From the NCBI RefSeq assembly GCF_006539865.1, contig NZ_BJNV01000010.1, positions 1 through 64,000 of the forward strand: 64,000 nucleotides of DNA, read 5' to 3'. The translations under genes were made by a program, and so were the position numbers. How positions within the stretch are numbered: position 1 is the first letter of the stretch; every line of letters begins with the position of its first letter. This document shows positions 7,865 to 16,935 of the stretch, piece after piece. The notes below the pieces were generated by a model. That model did no database searches. It was not told the origin of the DNA and was given only the letters and a program-made list of their open reading frames with translations. The DNA comes from Zoogloea ramigera (lineage in GTDB: Bacteria > Pseudomonadota > Gammaproteobacteria > Burkholderiales > Rhodocyclaceae).

Positions 7865-10747
7865 TCAGCCGCAGGTGCCCACCGCGCCGCAGGCGGTGCA
7901 GAAGTCGCAGCCGTCCTTGCGGATCACCGAGTGGTTGCCGCATTCGTTGCACAGGGCGCCCTGCATCACCTTGGGGGCGTTGGTGTCGCGGGGGGCTTCG
8001 AGGATGCCCATCTCGCGGGTGGGGTAGCCGGCTTCGTCGAGCACGCCGAGCATGGCGTAGCGGTGGATGATGAGCGCGGCCACGTAGGCGACGGTGGAGG
8101 GCCAGTTCTGCTGGCGGCGGGTGCCGGGCACGAAGGCCATGAAGTCGCCGAGGGGCTCGGGGTAGTCGATGAGCTTGCGCAGCTTCATGCCGATCCAGGC
8201 CGGGTCCATCACGCGCATGTCGAGCGACAGGATGCGCGACAGGCCATCCAGGGCGCGCGGGTAGTTGCCCGACAGCCACATGGAGTAGGGGCGGGTGACG
8301 CCGTCGGGGAGAGTGATCTCCTTGAGGCCGAGCACGAAGTCTTCGCCGGTGGCCGGGTTCTGGATGTCGACCGTCCACGACAGGGTGCCGTCGGTGCCGG
8401 TTTTGGGTTCGGCCAGGCTGAACACGCTGTCGAGCACCGGGGTCGGCAGGTCGCCTTCGAGGGCGTTGAGCTTTTCACAGCGGTAGCGCACCACCTGGGC
8501 GAAGGCGGACACCACGCCGGGCATCAGCTTCTGCTCGCCGTGGGGCGGGAAGCGGAGCTCGAAGGGCTTCTCGCCGACGGTCTTGGCGAGGGTCTCGAGC
8601 TTGAGCTTGAGCCAGCCGCGGTCGTTGGCGCGCATGTCCATCGACAGGGTCTTGGCCACGGCGCCCAGGCCGCGGGGCTGGTCGGCGCCATTCACCCACA
8701 CTTCGAAGGGGAAGGCGCCCTTGGCGGGGCTGTCCTCGGCCGGGTCCATGTGGCCCACGAAGAGCGCGAAGTTGCCCTGCGGGGTGTTGAGCATGTAGGT
8801 CCAGGCGGAGTTGCCGTCCGGCAGGTCGGGGCGGCCCGGCCAGCGCAGGGAGGAGAGCACCGGGGCCGGCAGGTTCTTGATGGACAGGCGGCGGTTGGTG
8901 TCGTCGGAGATCTCGACGTCCTGCGGCTGCTTCTGCTCGCTGCTCGGGGTGACCGACAGCACGGAGCCGAGGATGCTGTTGGGGCGATAGGTGGCGAGGC
9001 CCTTGAGGCCGGCCTTCCAGGCGTCGAGGTAGAGGTTCTCGAAGTCGGCGTAGGGGTAGTCCTCGGGGACGTTCACCGTCTTGGAGATGGAGGTGTCGAC
9101 GTAGGGGGCGACGGCCGCGACCATATCCTTGTGGGCCTTGGCGGAGATCTCCAGGGCGGTCACGAAGTAGTCGGGCAGCTTGCTCACGTCGCCGCCCAGG
9201 TGGCGGTAGAGGCGCCAGGCGTAGTCCTCGACGGCGTGCTCTTTGAAGGTGCCGTCGGCGGTGCGCTTCTTGCGGGTGTAGGTGTAGGAGAACGGCGGCT
9301 CGATGCCGTTGGAGGCGTTGTCGGCAAAGGCCAGGCTGATCGTGCCGGTGGGGGCGATTGACAGCAGGTGCGAGTTGCGCAGGCCGTGCTTGCGGATCTT
9401 GTCCTTCACCTCGTTGGGCAGGCGCGAGGCGAAATTGCCGCCCGACAGGTACATGTCGGCGTTGAACAGCGGGAAGGCGCCGCGCTCCTTGGCGAGCTCG
9501 ACGGAGGCCAGGTAGGCCTGGTCGCGCATGTATTCGCTGATCTTGCGGGCCATCTCGAGGGCGGCCTCGCTGTCGTAGCGCAGGCGCAGCATGGCCAGGG
9601 CGTTGCCGAGGCCGGTAAAGCCGAGGCCGACGCGGCGCTTGGACTGGGCTTCGGCGTGCTGCTGCTCGAGGGGCCAGTGGGTGGCTTCGAGCACGTTGTC
9701 GAGCATCCGGATCGAGGTCTCGATGGTCTTGCCGAAGCCGGTGAAGTCGAAGGCGGCCTTGTCGGTGAAGGCGTCCTTGACGTACAGCGTGAGGTTGATC
9801 GAGCCCAGGCAGCAGCAGCCGTAGGAGGGCAGCGGCTGTTCGGCACAGGGGTTGGTGGCCTCGATGGTCTCGCAGTAGTACAGGTTGTTGTCGCGGTTCA
9901 TCCGGTCGAGGAACAGGATGCCCGGCTCGGCGTGGTCGTAGGTGGAGCGCATGACCTGGTCCCACAGCTCGCGGGCGCGCACCTTGCGGTACACCCACAG
10001 GCTGTCGTCACGCTGGTAGCCGCCGGCCGCCTTGATGTCGTTGGAGGGCTCGGCCTTGTGGGCGAGCTCGACGTCGCCATCGGCCTCGACGGCCTGCATG
10101 AAGGCGTCGGTTACCGCGATGGAGACGTTGAAGTTGGAGAGGTCGCCGTGGTCCTTGGCGTGGATGAATTCTTCGATGTCCGGGTGGTCGCAACGCAGCA
10201 CGCCCATCTGGGCGCCGCGGCGGGAGCCGGCCGATTCGACGGTCTCGCAGGAGCGGTCGAAGACGCGCATGTAGGACACCGGGCCGGAGGCATTCGACTG
10301 GGTGCCGCGCACCATCGCGCCCTTCGGGCGGATCGACGAGAAGTCGTAGCCCACGCCGCCGCCGCGGCGCATGGTCTCGGCCGACTGGGCCAGCGCGGTG
10401 TAGATGCCGCAGCGGCCGTCGACGGATTCGGTGATCGAGTCGCCCACCGGCTGCACGAAGCAGTTGATGAGGGTGGCCGCGAGGTTGGTGCCGGCGGCGG
10501 AGTTGATGCGGCCGGCAGGCACGAAGCCGCGCTCCTGGGCCTCTAGAAACTTGGTCTCCCAGAACAGCCGCTTGTCTTCCGACTCGATGGCAGCGAGGGC
10601 GCGGGCCACCCGCAGGCGCACATCGGAGATGCTCTGCTCATTGCCCTTGGCGTATTTCTCGAGCAGGACCTCGTCACAGATCTCCTGCGGGAGGAGGTTG
10701 GCGGCGGTGGCGATCTGGGATTTTGCGTTCTTTGTGGTGGCGGTCAT
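7865..10747 (-). CDS. nrdJ: adenosylcobalamin-dependent ribonucleotide reductase (class II)
   Basis: 960-residue class II reductase making deoxyribonucleotides with a coenzyme-B12 radical, independent of oxygen. The active-site cysteine region INCFVQP is near the start of the barrel. The catalytic motif [14 protein letters not shown] is near residue 300 and the substrate-phosphate motif [17 protein letters not shown] near residue 465. The C-terminal third carries two repeats of a TSCPD-like domain and then a cysteine-rich zinc tail ([19 protein letters not shown]) that likely reduces the active site. ATG 10747 gives the family N-terminus; an in-frame start 28 codons upstream lies in the AT-rich leader. 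No other reductase gene is in the window. Confidence 0.96.
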   Translation of the reverse strand: MTATTKNAKSQIATAANLLPQEICDEVLLEKYAKGNEQSISDVRLRVARALAAIESEDKRLFWETKFLEAQERGFVPAGRINSAAGTNLAATLINCFVQPVGDSITESVDGRCGIYTALAQSAETMRRGGGVGYDFSSIRPKGAMVRGTQSNASGPVSYMRVFDRSCETVESAGSRRGAQMGVLRCDHPDIEEFIHAKDHGDLSNFNVSIAVTDAFMQAVEADGDVELAHKAEPSNDIKAAGGYQRDDSLWVYRKVRARELWDQVMRSTYDHAEPGILFLDRMNRDNNLYYCETIEATNPCAEQPLPSYGCCCLGSINLTLYVKDAFTDKAAFDFTGFGKTIETSIRMLDNVLEATHWPLEQQHAEAQSKRRVGLGFTGLGNALAMLRLRYDSEAALEMARKISEYMRDQAYLASVELAKERGAFPLFNADMYLSGGNFASRLPNEVKDKIRKHGLRNSHLLSIAPTGTISLAFADNASNGIEPPFSYTYTRKKRTADGTFKEHAVEDYAWRLYRHLGGDVSKLPDYFVTALEISAKAHKDMVAAVAPYVDTSISKTVNVPEDYPYADFENLYLDAWKAGLKGLATYRPNSILGSVLSVTPSSEQKQPQDVEISDDTNRRLSIKNLPAPVLSSLRWPGRPDLPDGNSAWTYMLNTPQGNFALFVGHMDPAEDSPAKGAFPFEVWVNGADQPRGLGAVAKTLSMDMRANDRGWLKLKLETLAKTVGEKPFELRFPPHGEQKLMPGVVSAFAQVVRYRCEKLNALEGDLPTPVLDSVFSLAEPKTGTDGTLSWTVDIQNPATGEDFVLGLKEITLPDGVTRPYSMWLSGNYPRALDGLSRILSLDMRVMDPAWIGMKLRKLIDYPEPLGDFMAFVPGTRRQQNWPSTVAYVAALIIHRYAMLGVLDEAGYPTREMGILEAPRDTNAPKVMQGALCNECGNHSVIRKDGCDFCTACGAVGTCG

Positions 10748-11141
10748 GGAGGCTCTCGTACCGTTCTGGTGTCTTATTGGTAGAAAAGTTTTTGCGGTGC
10801 GTAGCTTACCGCGAAGCCGCTTATTCATCAAAAATATTTACTCGTTTAAAAACATACACTTAAAAAAATCAATAGTGGGAATAAAATAAATTTTCTACTA
10901 CATTTAGTATGTATCCAGCGCCTTAAAAATCAAGAAAAAAGTCGCACGAACGCACCCAGAGCCTTGATTTGTCGGGGAAATGGCGGGAGGAAGGAGGGTT
11001 TGGAGGGGTACCGGTGCGCCTGTTCCGGCACCGCTGCAGGCTACCGCCTAGCGTGAATCCGGGGTTCTGCCCGGCATGGGTTGGGCAACCGGCGGGGCGC
11101 CTCGCCGAGTGCGCGGCACAGCCCCGGCGCCCGGCGCCGGG
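10748..11141. promoter_or_regulatory. nrdJ leader and promoter region, AT-rich
   Basis: About 390 bases with no gene. 10780-10945 is strikingly AT-rich for this genome and should hold the nrdJ promoter. On the minus strand a GCGGT/ACCGC hairpin followed by A-rich sequence lies around 10790-10815. TACTA-CATT-TAGTA at about 10895-10908 is a small palindrome of unknown meaning. I do not see the conserved box of a cobalamin riboswitch. 10960-11141 is GC-rich with a GGCGCC-type palindrome near 11125. Confidence 0.4.
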
Positions 11142-11486
11142 TCAGGGTTTATCGCCCGCCGGCGTGTCGGCGTCGCTCAGCGGGTAGGCGTCGGCCACGT
11201 AGCCGGGGCCCTTCATCACCATCACGATGAAGGCCGACAGGCCCACCGTGAACACCACCGTCCAGTGCAGCACCACCAGGCTGACGCTGTAGATATCCAC
11301 GCTCATCACGAGGCTGCCGGCCCCGAGGAGCGGGTTGAACAGCGCCGCCCCGCGCACCGCCAGCGAGGGCAGGGCCAGCAGCGCGGTGCCGATGAGCAGG
11401 GCCTTGGGCAACATGCGCAGGATCTGCCGCTCGCGGCCGGCGGGCGTCCTGGGGTGGCCCGGGAGTCTGTTGAAGAGGCGGCTCAT
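11142..11486 (-). CDS. small membrane protein, unknown function
   Basis: 114 residues. A basic N-terminus (MSRLFNRLPGHPRTPAGRER) is followed by two or three hydrophobic segments (LLIGTALLALPSLAV; SVSLVVLHWTVVFTVGLSAFIVMVM). I do not recognise the family. It lies 24 bases downstream of the DUF3429 gene on the same strand and close to the SDR, so it probably belongs to that minus-strand unit at the left edge of the light-response locus. Confidence 0.7.
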   Translation of the reverse strand: MSRLFNRLPGHPRTPAGRERQILRMLPKALLIGTALLALPSLAVRGAALFNPLLGAGSLVMSVDIYSVSLVVLHWTVVFTVGLSAFIVMVMKGPGYVADAYPLSDADTPAGDKP

Positions 11487-11510
11487 GGCGGTCTCCCTGC
11501 GGGCGATTGA

Positions 11511-11987
11511 CTAATGGCTGACGGAAAACGCGCCCAGCGCAAGGCACACGCAGGCCACGATGCTGAGCTGCCGGCGCAGCGGCAGATACCAGGCGGGCAG
11601 CGCGACGCGCCCGGCGAGCCGGTGGTCCTGCCAGATGTGGGCCACAAAGCCCGCCATCAGCAGCGGCGCGCCGAGCACGGGCTCCAGCATCATCGCCGGC
11701 CAGGCGATCAGCGCCGGCCAGGCGATCAGCGCCGGCACCACGCTCCACACGAAGCAGTTGCGGCGCAGGGCCTGGGGCATCGACGGCAGCGCCATCGCGA
11801 AGCCCCAGTGCAGGGCCCCGACGAAGCTCAGGATCACCGCGCCGTAGGCCACCAGCGCGTCGGCCCACACGATGCCGTGGTGGCGGTCGACAAAGGCCGT
11901 CAGTGCCAGCCCGATGAAGGGCAGCAGGCCGCCGAAGCCGAGCCAGGCGGCGGAGCGGGGGAGGGCGGGGTTATGCGGCGTGTTCAT
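11511..11987 (-). CDS. DUF3429 family integral membrane protein
   Basis: 158 residues with about five transmembrane segments: WLGFGGLLPFIGLALTAF, LVAYGAVILSFVGALHWGFAM, VVPALIAWPALIAWP, LGAPLLMAGFVAHIW and LSIVACVCLALGAF. The motif AYGAVILSFVGALHWGFAM is typical of DUF3429, whose function is unknown but which is often found with photolyase and lipid genes. A perfect 18-bp tandem duplication at about 11699-11734 encodes the repeated ALIAWP inside a membrane segment. The start lies 9 bases from the stop of the SDR gene, so co-transcription is likely. Confidence 0.8.
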   Translation of the reverse strand: MNTPHNPALPRSAAWLGFGGLLPFIGLALTAFVDRHHGIVWADALVAYGAVILSFVGALHWGFAMALPSMPQALRRNCFVWSVVPALIAWPALIAWPAMMLEPVLGAPLLMAGFVAHIWQDHRLAGRVALPAWYLPLRRQLSIVACVCLALGAFSVSH

Positions 11988-11996
11988 GGATGCACC

Positions 11997-12737
11997 TCAT
12001 TTGACGAGCGGACGGATGCTTGCAAAGCCCCCGTCCATGGACCACACCTGGCCGGTCACCCGGCCCGCCTCGGGCGACAGCAGCCAGGCCATCAGCCCGG
12101 CGAGCTCGGCCGGGTCGCCGATGCCGGGCAGCGGATACTGGCGCGCGGCCGCCTCGCGGGCCGAATCGTTGGCGATGATGCGCGCCGAGGCCGGCGTCTC
12201 CATGATCCCCGGCGCCACCGCATTGATGCGCACGCCGGCGCCGGCGTAGGTGGCCGCAGCGCCGCGTACGAGCCCCTCCACGCCGGCCTTGGCGGCGGCC
12301 ACCGCCTCGTGGTTGGGCGTGCCGATACGCGCCGCGGCCGACGACACCAGCACCGCCGCGCCGGGCTGGCCGGCCTTGCCAAGCGCGCCGACGAAGCCGG
12401 CCAGGGTGTGGAAGGCGCTGATCAGGTTGGCCTCCAGGCAGTCCCGAAAATCCTGCTCTTTCGTGCGGTGCAGCGCACCCAGCCGGATGTTGCCGACACA
12501 GTGGGCGAGGGCATTGGGCGTGAGGCCCGCCGCGGCGGCTTCAGCGAAGATCTGCGCCACCCCGGCCGGCGTCGAACAATCGGCCACCACCTGCAGGTGG
12601 GCGTTGCCGAAGGCGGCCTCGAGGCGGGCGGCGTCGCGGCTCACCACCACCAGCTGCCAGCCGTCGGCGGCGAGCCGCTTGGCGAGCGCCTGGCCCACCC
12701 CGCCCGCGGCGCCGGTAATCAAGGCAACGCTGTTCAT
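11997..12737 (-). CDS. short-chain dehydrogenase/reductase lacking the catalytic tyrosine
   Basis: 246-residue Rossmann protein. The cofactor motif TGAAGGVGQA is at residues 8-17, and the substrate loop ends with the serine of LVSSAAAR (S133). Lysine K150 is in AAAKAG, but the position four residues before it, normally tyrosine of YxxxK, is valine (V146). The C-terminal LSPEAGRVTGQVWSMDGGF is typical of SDR proteins. The fold is clear but canonical redox chemistry is doubtful unless H143 or another residue substitutes. ATG 12737 follows CAGGAG. It shares an 85-bp divergent region containing a LitR-type palindrome with the flavoprotein gene, so light control is likely. Confidence 0.88.
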   Translation of the reverse strand: MNSVALITGAAGGVGQALAKRLAADGWQLVVVSRDAARLEAAFGNAHLQVVADCSTPAGVAQIFAEAAAAGLTPNALAHCVGNIRLGALHRTKEQDFRDCLEANLISAFHTLAGFVGALGKAGQPGAAVLVSSAAARIGTPNHEAVAAAKAGVEGLVRGAAATYAGAGVRINAVAPGIMETPASARIIANDSAREAAARQYPLPGIGDPAELAGLMAWLLSPEAGRVTGQVWSMDGGFASIRPLVK

Positions 12738-12756
12738 GTTTTCTCCTGAATGTAAT

Positions 12757-12769
12757 TTGTCTTGGACAA
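12757..12769. promoter_or_regulatory. LitR-type palindrome in the photolyase-side divergent promoter
   Basis: TTGTCTTGGACAA, the same palindrome found twice around litR (one base off). It overlaps the -35 box of the plus-strand promoter at 12763-12791. A half site TTGTCCAGG follows at 12809-12817, where its AGG is also the only Shine-Dalgarno of the downstream ATG 12823. Binding by LitR is inferred from the shared motif. Confidence 0.7.
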
Positions 12770-12791
12770 AACAATCTTACGCTCCTAAGAT
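12763..12791 (+). promoter_or_regulatory. sigma70-like promoter of the photolyase operon
   Basis: TTGGAC (12763-12768), 17 bases, TAAGAT (12786-12791), with the gene start 31 bases downstream. The -35 box lies inside the palindrome at 12757-12769, so a dark-state repressor bound there would block it. Confidence 0.6.
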
Positions 12792-12822
12792 TAGGTCAAT
12801 CAACCTAATTGTCCAGGCCATC

Positions 12823-13830
12823 ATGAAGGAAATCGAGAGCGTCGCAGTCATCGGGGCCGGCCTTGCAGGCTTGTCCTGTGCCCGTCATCTGCAGCAGCAG
12901 GGCCTCGAGGTGCGGCTCTTCGAGAAGAGCCGCGGCGCCGCGGGCCGCATGAGCACCCGGCGCGGTGACGACTGGCAGTGCGACCACGGCGCCCAGTATT
13001 TCACCGCCCGCGACCCGGATTTCCGCGCCGAGGTGGCGCGCTGGCAGGCCCTCGGTGTGGCCGCCGTCTGGCAACCGCGGCTGGAGGTCTTCGGTAGCGC
13101 CGATCTCCACACCCCCGACGAGACGCTCGAGCGCTTCGTGGGCACGCCGCGCATGACGGCCCCGGCCCGCTCCCTGGCCCTCACCCTGGACGTACGCCCG
13201 CAGAGCACCATCTCACGCGTCGAGCGCAGCCCGGCCGGCTGGCGCCTGAGCACCCTGGAGCACGGCGTGCTCGACGAACACTACGACGCCCTCGTCCTGG
13301 CCGTGCCGTCCCCCCAGGCGGTGCCCCTGCTGGCGCCCCACAGCCCGGTGCTGGCCAGCCTCGCCGCGTTGGCCCGAATGCGCGCCGCTTGGGCGCTGAT
13401 GCTGCGCTACGACGCGCCCATCGATCTTCACTTCGACGCGGCCTTCGTCAACCACGGCCCGCTGCGCTGGGTGGCGCGGGACAGCCACAAGCCCGGCCGC
13501 GGCCCCCAGGAAACCTGGCTGCTCCACGCCACGCCCCAGTGGAGCGAGGCCCACCTCGAAGACACGCCCGAGGCGGTGGCCGAAACGCTGCTGGCCGCCT
13601 TCGCCCGGCTCGGCGCCGAGGCCGCCCCGGCCGCCTGGAGCGCCCACCGCTGGCGCTATGCCGACACCGAAGCCAGCCTCGACCGCAACTGTTGCTGGGA
13701 CGAAGAGGCGCGCATCGGCCTGTGCGGTGACTGGCTCAACGGCGGAAAGGTTGAAGGCGCCTGGCTCAGCGGCCGCGGGTTGGCCCGCCGGATCGGCGCC
13801 GCGGCCCCGGTGATCGCCGCCCGGCCATGA
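12823..13830 (+). CDS. FAD/NAD(P)-dependent oxidoreductase, renalase-like
   Basis: 335-residue flavoprotein. The dinucleotide-binding motif is VIGAGLAGLSCARHL near residue 8, then RLFEKSRGAAGRMSTRR and DHGAQYFTARDPDF, a pattern typical of bacterial renalase-like oxidases. The C-terminal FAD motif is IGLCGDWLNGGKVEGAWLSG. The natural substrate is unknown; related enzymes oxidise misreduced nicotinamide dinucleotides. ATG 12823 is chosen for the flavin-motif N-terminus; the longer upstream frame crosses the promoter. The stop overlaps the start of the photolyase gene (ATGA), so it heads the operon under LitR-type control. Confidence 0.88.
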   Translation: MKEIESVAVIGAGLAGLSCARHLQQQGLEVRLFEKSRGAAGRMSTRRGDDWQCDHGAQYFTARDPDFRAEVARWQALGVAAVWQPRLEVFGSADLHTPDETLERFVGTPRMTAPARSLALTLDVRPQSTISRVERSPAGWRLSTLEHGVLDEHYDALVLAVPSPQAVPLLAPHSPVLASLAALARMRAAWALMLRYDAPIDLHFDAAFVNHGPLRWVARDSHKPGRGPQETWLLHATPQWSEAHLEDTPEAVAETLLAAFARLGAEAAPAAWSAHRWRYADTEASLDRNCCWDEEARIGLCGDWLNGGKVEGAWLSGRGLARRIGAAAPVIAARP

Positions 13831-15368
13831 GCCTCGGCGTCGTCTGGTTGAAGCGCGACCTGCGCCTCTTCGACCACGCCCCCCTCGTCAGCGCGGCCCT
13901 GCGCGGGCCGCTGCTGTGCGTCTACATCGTCGAACCCAGCCTGTGGGCCGCCCCCGACGCCGCGCGGCAGCACTACGGTTTTTTGCTCGAGAGCCTGCGT
14001 GAACTGTACCGGGCCCTGCGCGAGCTGGGCGGGCGGCTGCATGTGATCACCGGCGAGGCGGTCGACGTGTTCGAACGTCTCCACCGGGCCCAGCCCTTCG
14101 ACACGCTGTATTCCCACGAGGAGACCGGCAACTGGCCGAGCTTCCAGCGTGACATCGCGGTGGGTCGCTGGTGCCGCAGCCGGGGCGTGGAGTGGCAGGA
14201 GTTCCCCCAGTTCGGGGTGGTCCGCCGGCTGGCCGACCGCAACATCTGGCACAAGCACTGGGAGGCCTTCGTCACCCAGCCCTGCCTGCCGCCGCCGCAA
14301 GCCATCAGCTTCGCCCCGCTGCCCTGGCCCGACGCGCCTCCCCCCTGCGCCGACGCCCTCGGGCTGCCCCCCGCCGAGCCACCCCACCGCCAGGAGGGTG
14401 GGCGCAGCGCTGGGCTGGCGGTGCTCCACGCCTTCCTGCACGAGCGCAGCGGCCAGTACCGGGGCGGCATCTCGTCGCCCCTGTCGGCGCCCAGCGCCTG
14501 CTCGCGGCTCTCCCCCTATCTCGCAGCGGGCTGCCTTGGCCTGCGCGAAGTGGTTCAGGCCACCCGTCGGCAGCTGGCCGACCTCCCCCCCGAAGCCGAC
14601 CGCCGGCGGGCGGGCCTGACCGCCTTCATCAGCCGCCTGCACTGGCACTGCCATTTCATCCAGAAGCTCGAGAGCGAGCCCGAGCTGGAGTTCCGCAACC
14701 TCCACCGCGGCTACGACGGCCTGAGGCCTGTGCCGGGCGAGGGCGACGGCTGGAACCCGGCCCACTTTGAAGCCCTCGTCAGCGGCCGCACCGGCTGGCC
14801 GCTGGTGGACGCCTGCGTGGCGATGCTCCACGACACCGGCTGGCTCAACTTCCGGATGCGCGCCATGCTGGTCTCGGTGGCCAGCTACCCCCTGTGGCTG
14901 CACTGGCGCCCGGTGGGCGAATGGCTGGCCCGCGCCTTCATCGACTACGAGCCCGGCATCCACTGGAGCCAGATGCAGATGCAGGCCGGCACCACCGGCA
15001 TCAACACCACCCGGGTGTACAACCCCATCAAGCAGGCCCGCGACCACGACCCCAAGGGCCGCTTCGTGCGCCACTGGCTGCCGGCCCTGGCCCGGGTGCC
15101 CGACGCCTGGCTGTTCGAGCCCTGGCGCATGCCGCCCGACATCCAGGCTCGCTGCGGCGTGCGGGTGGGCGTCGACATCCCCCTGCCGCTGGTCGAGCTC
15201 GAAACCGCCACCCGCGAAGCCAAGGCCCGCGTGCATGCCCTGCGCGCCCAGCCCGAAGTGCGCGCCGCCAAGGCCGCCATCGTCGCCAAGCACGGCTCCC
15301 GCCGCCGCCCGGAGGCCCCCCGGCGCGGCAAGCGCCCACCCGCCGCCCAGCTCACCCTCGACATCTGA
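13827..15368 (+). CDS. cryptochrome/photolyase family flavoprotein
   Basis: 513 residues. The N-terminal alpha/beta domain starts with [16 protein letters not shown]. The C-terminal FAD-binding helical domain has [43 protein letters not shown] and [22 protein letters not shown], the flavin pocket signature of the family. Light-driven repair of UV lesions or blue-light sensing is expected; which one cannot be read from sequence. A basic, Ala/Arg-rich tail (about residues 470-505) is longer than in class I CPD photolyases. It overlaps the renalase-like gene by four bases and is followed by the DUF2256 gene. Confidence 0.9.
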   Translation: MSLGVVWLKRDLRLFDHAPLVSAALRGPLLCVYIVEPSLWAAPDAARQHYGFLLESLRELYRALRELGGRLHVITGEAVDVFERLHRAQPFDTLYSHEETGNWPSFQRDIAVGRWCRSRGVEWQEFPQFGVVRRLADRNIWHKHWEAFVTQPCLPPPQAISFAPLPWPDAPPPCADALGLPPAEPPHRQEGGRSAGLAVLHAFLHERSGQYRGGISSPLSAPSACSRLSPYLAAGCLGLREVVQATRRQLADLPPEADRRRAGLTAFISRLHWHCHFIQKLESEPELEFRNLHRGYDGLRPVPGEGDGWNPAHFEALVSGRTGWPLVDACVAMLHDTGWLNFRMRAMLVSVASYPLWLHWRPVGEWLARAFIDYEPGIHWSQMQMQAGTTGINTTRVYNPIKQARDHDPKGRFVRHWLPALARVPDAWLFEPWRMPPDIQARCGVRVGVDIPLPLVELETATREAKARVHALRAQPEVRAAKAAIVAKHGSRRRPEAPRRGKRPPAAQLTLDI

Positions 15369-15373
15369 AGCCC

Positions 15374-15508
15374 ATGCGCCGCAAATCCGACCTGCCCACC
15401 AAAACCTGCCCAGCCTGCGGCCGCCCCTTCGCCTGGCGCAAGAAGTGGGAACGCTGCTGGGACGAAGTCAGATACTGCTCCGAACGCTGCCGCCGCGCGG
15501 CACGGTAG
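15374..15508 (+). CDS. DUF2256 zinc-ribbon mini-protein
   Basis: 44 residues with CPAC and CSERC cysteine pairs ([17 protein letters not shown] ... [10 protein letters not shown]), a compact zinc-binding module. DUF2256 proteins are characteristic neighbours of photolyase/cryptochrome genes; the role is unknown. ATG 15374 lies 5 bases after the stop of the previous gene, so co-transcription is certain to be close. Confidence 0.85.
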   Translation: MRRKSDLPTKTCPACGRPFAWRKKWERCWDEVRYCSERCRRAAR

Positions 15509-15511
15509 CGA

Positions 15512-15602
15512 GGTAGGTCGGGTTAGCGCAGCGTAACCCGACGCGCCCATGCGGCAACGGCCTCGAGACGATGTCGGGTCACGCTACGCTGACCCGACCT
15601 AC
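15512..15602. repeat. REP/BIME pair between photolyase genes
   Basis: GGTAGGTCGGGTTAGCGCAG ... at 15512-15541 and an inverted, slightly diverged copy at 15572-15602, separated by about 30 bases. Each unit is itself palindromic (GTCGGGTTA / TAACCCGAC). The same element is seen at 18987-19020 and 19043-19075. It is a common proteobacterial REP-like element and may act as a transcription attenuator inside the operon. Confidence 0.8.
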
Positions 15603-15651
15603 ATGAGCACCGCCAAAACGCGGCGCTCCCACTCATCACCCTGTTCACCCC

Positions 15652-16935
15652 ATGACCACCCTGATCCACTGGTTCCGCAACGACCTGCGCCTCGCCGACA
15701 ACCCCGCCCTCAGCCACGCCGCCCGGCAGGCGGAGCGGGTGTTGCCGGTGTATGTGCATTCCCCTGCCGACGATGCCCTGACGCCCTGGGGCTTTCCCCG
15801 CCGCGGCGCCCACCGGCGGCGCTTTCTGCGGGCCGCGCTGGATGCCCTCCACGCCCGCCTAGTGGAGGAGGGTAGCGGCCTGCTCGAAATCCACGGCCGC
15901 CCATCCGACTGCCTGCCGGCCCTGGCCGTGCAGGTCGGCGCCGCCGGCATCAGCTGCGAGGCCATCGCGGCGCCCGAGGAAGAAGCCGAGCTCGCCGCGC
16001 TGCGCGGTGGCGACATCCCGGTGGAGAGCGTCTGGCAATCCAGCCTGCTCGACCCGGCCGCGCTGCCCTTTGCTGCCAGCCGCCTACCCGACGTGTTCAC
16101 CGCCTTCCGCCAGGCGGTGGAGCGGGCCGGCCAGACGCCGCCGCCTCCGCTGCCCGTGCCGCGCCTGCCCGGCTGGCCGGCGGGCATCACGCTGCCCCCC
16201 AAAACCACCGAACCCACCGCCGCCTTCGAGGTGGATGCCCGCTCCTCCTTCCCCTACACCCAGCCCGCCTTCCACGGTGGCGAGGCCGCGGCGCTGGCCC
16301 ATCTGCGCGCCTACTTCGGCAGCGACCGGCCCCACCGCTACAAGGCCACCCGCAACGGGCTCACGGGGGTCGGCTTCTCCAGCAAGTTCTCGCCCTGGCT
16401 CGCCAGCGGTGCCCTGTCGGCGCGCACCGCCTACGCCCACCTCAAGGCCTTCGAGGCGGAGCGGGGCGCCAGCGACGGCAGCTACTGGCTATGGTTCGAG
16501 CTGCTGTGGCGCGACTACTTCCGCTTCCTTCACCTCAAGTACGGCCGGCAGCTGTACCGCGCCGCCGGGCTCGGCAAGCAGCCCGTGCCAGGGCACGACC
16601 CCGCCGCCTTCGCCCGCTGGTGCCGCGGCGAGACCGGCGAGCCGCTGGTGGACGCCGCCATGCGCGAGCTCGCCGCCACCGGCTTCATGTCGAACCGCCT
16701 GCGCCAGCTGGTCGCCAGCTACCTCATCAACGACCTCGGCGGCGACTGGCGGGCCGGCGCCGCGTGGTTCGAGGCCCAGCTCATCGACTACGACGTGTAC
16801 AGCAACCAGGGTAACTGGCTCTACATCGCCGGGCGCGGCACCGACCCCCGCGGCGGGCGCCGCTTCGACCCCATCAAGCAGGCCCGCGAGCACGACCCCG
16901 ACGGCAGCTTCCGCAAGCTGTGGAGCCAGCCATGA
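15652..16935 (+). CDS. cryptochrome DASH / photolyase
   Basis: 427 residues. The N-terminus LIHWFRNDLRLADNPAL is the photolyase alpha/beta domain. The flavin domain has the DASH-type signature NQGNWLYIAGRGTDPRGG followed by RRFDPIKQAREHDPDGSF. Cry-DASH proteins repair CPD lesions in single-stranded DNA or act as blue-light receptors and carry FAD plus an antenna folate. The REP pair upstream and weak ribosome site suggest it may also be expressed separately from the genes before it. It overlaps the next gene by four bases. Confidence 0.9.
   Translation: MTTLIHWFRNDLRLADNPALSHAARQAERVLPVYVHSPADDALTPWGFPRRGAHRRRFLRAALDALHARLVEEGSGLLEIHGRPSDCLPALAVQVGAAGISCEAIAAPEEEAELAALRGGDIPVESVWQSSLLDPAALPFAASRLPDVFTAFRQAVERAGQTPPPPLPVPRLPGWPAGITLPPKTTEPTAAFEVDARSSFPYTQPAFHGGEAAALAHLRAYFGSDRPHRYKATRNGLTGVGFSSKFSPWLASGALSARTAYAHLKAFEAERGASDGSYWLWFELLWRDYFRFLHLKYGRQLYRAAGLGKQPVPGHDPAAFARWCRGETGEPLVDAAMRELAATGFMSNRLRQLVASYLINDLGGDWRAGAAWFEAQLIDYDVYSNQGNWLYIAGRGTDPRGGRRFDPIKQAREHDPDGSFRKLWSQP

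Noticed and set aside
10748-10960. Adenosylcobalamin riboswitch before nrdJ
   Set aside because: I looked for a conserved B12-box and did not find it; the leader is AT-rich with only a short hairpin.
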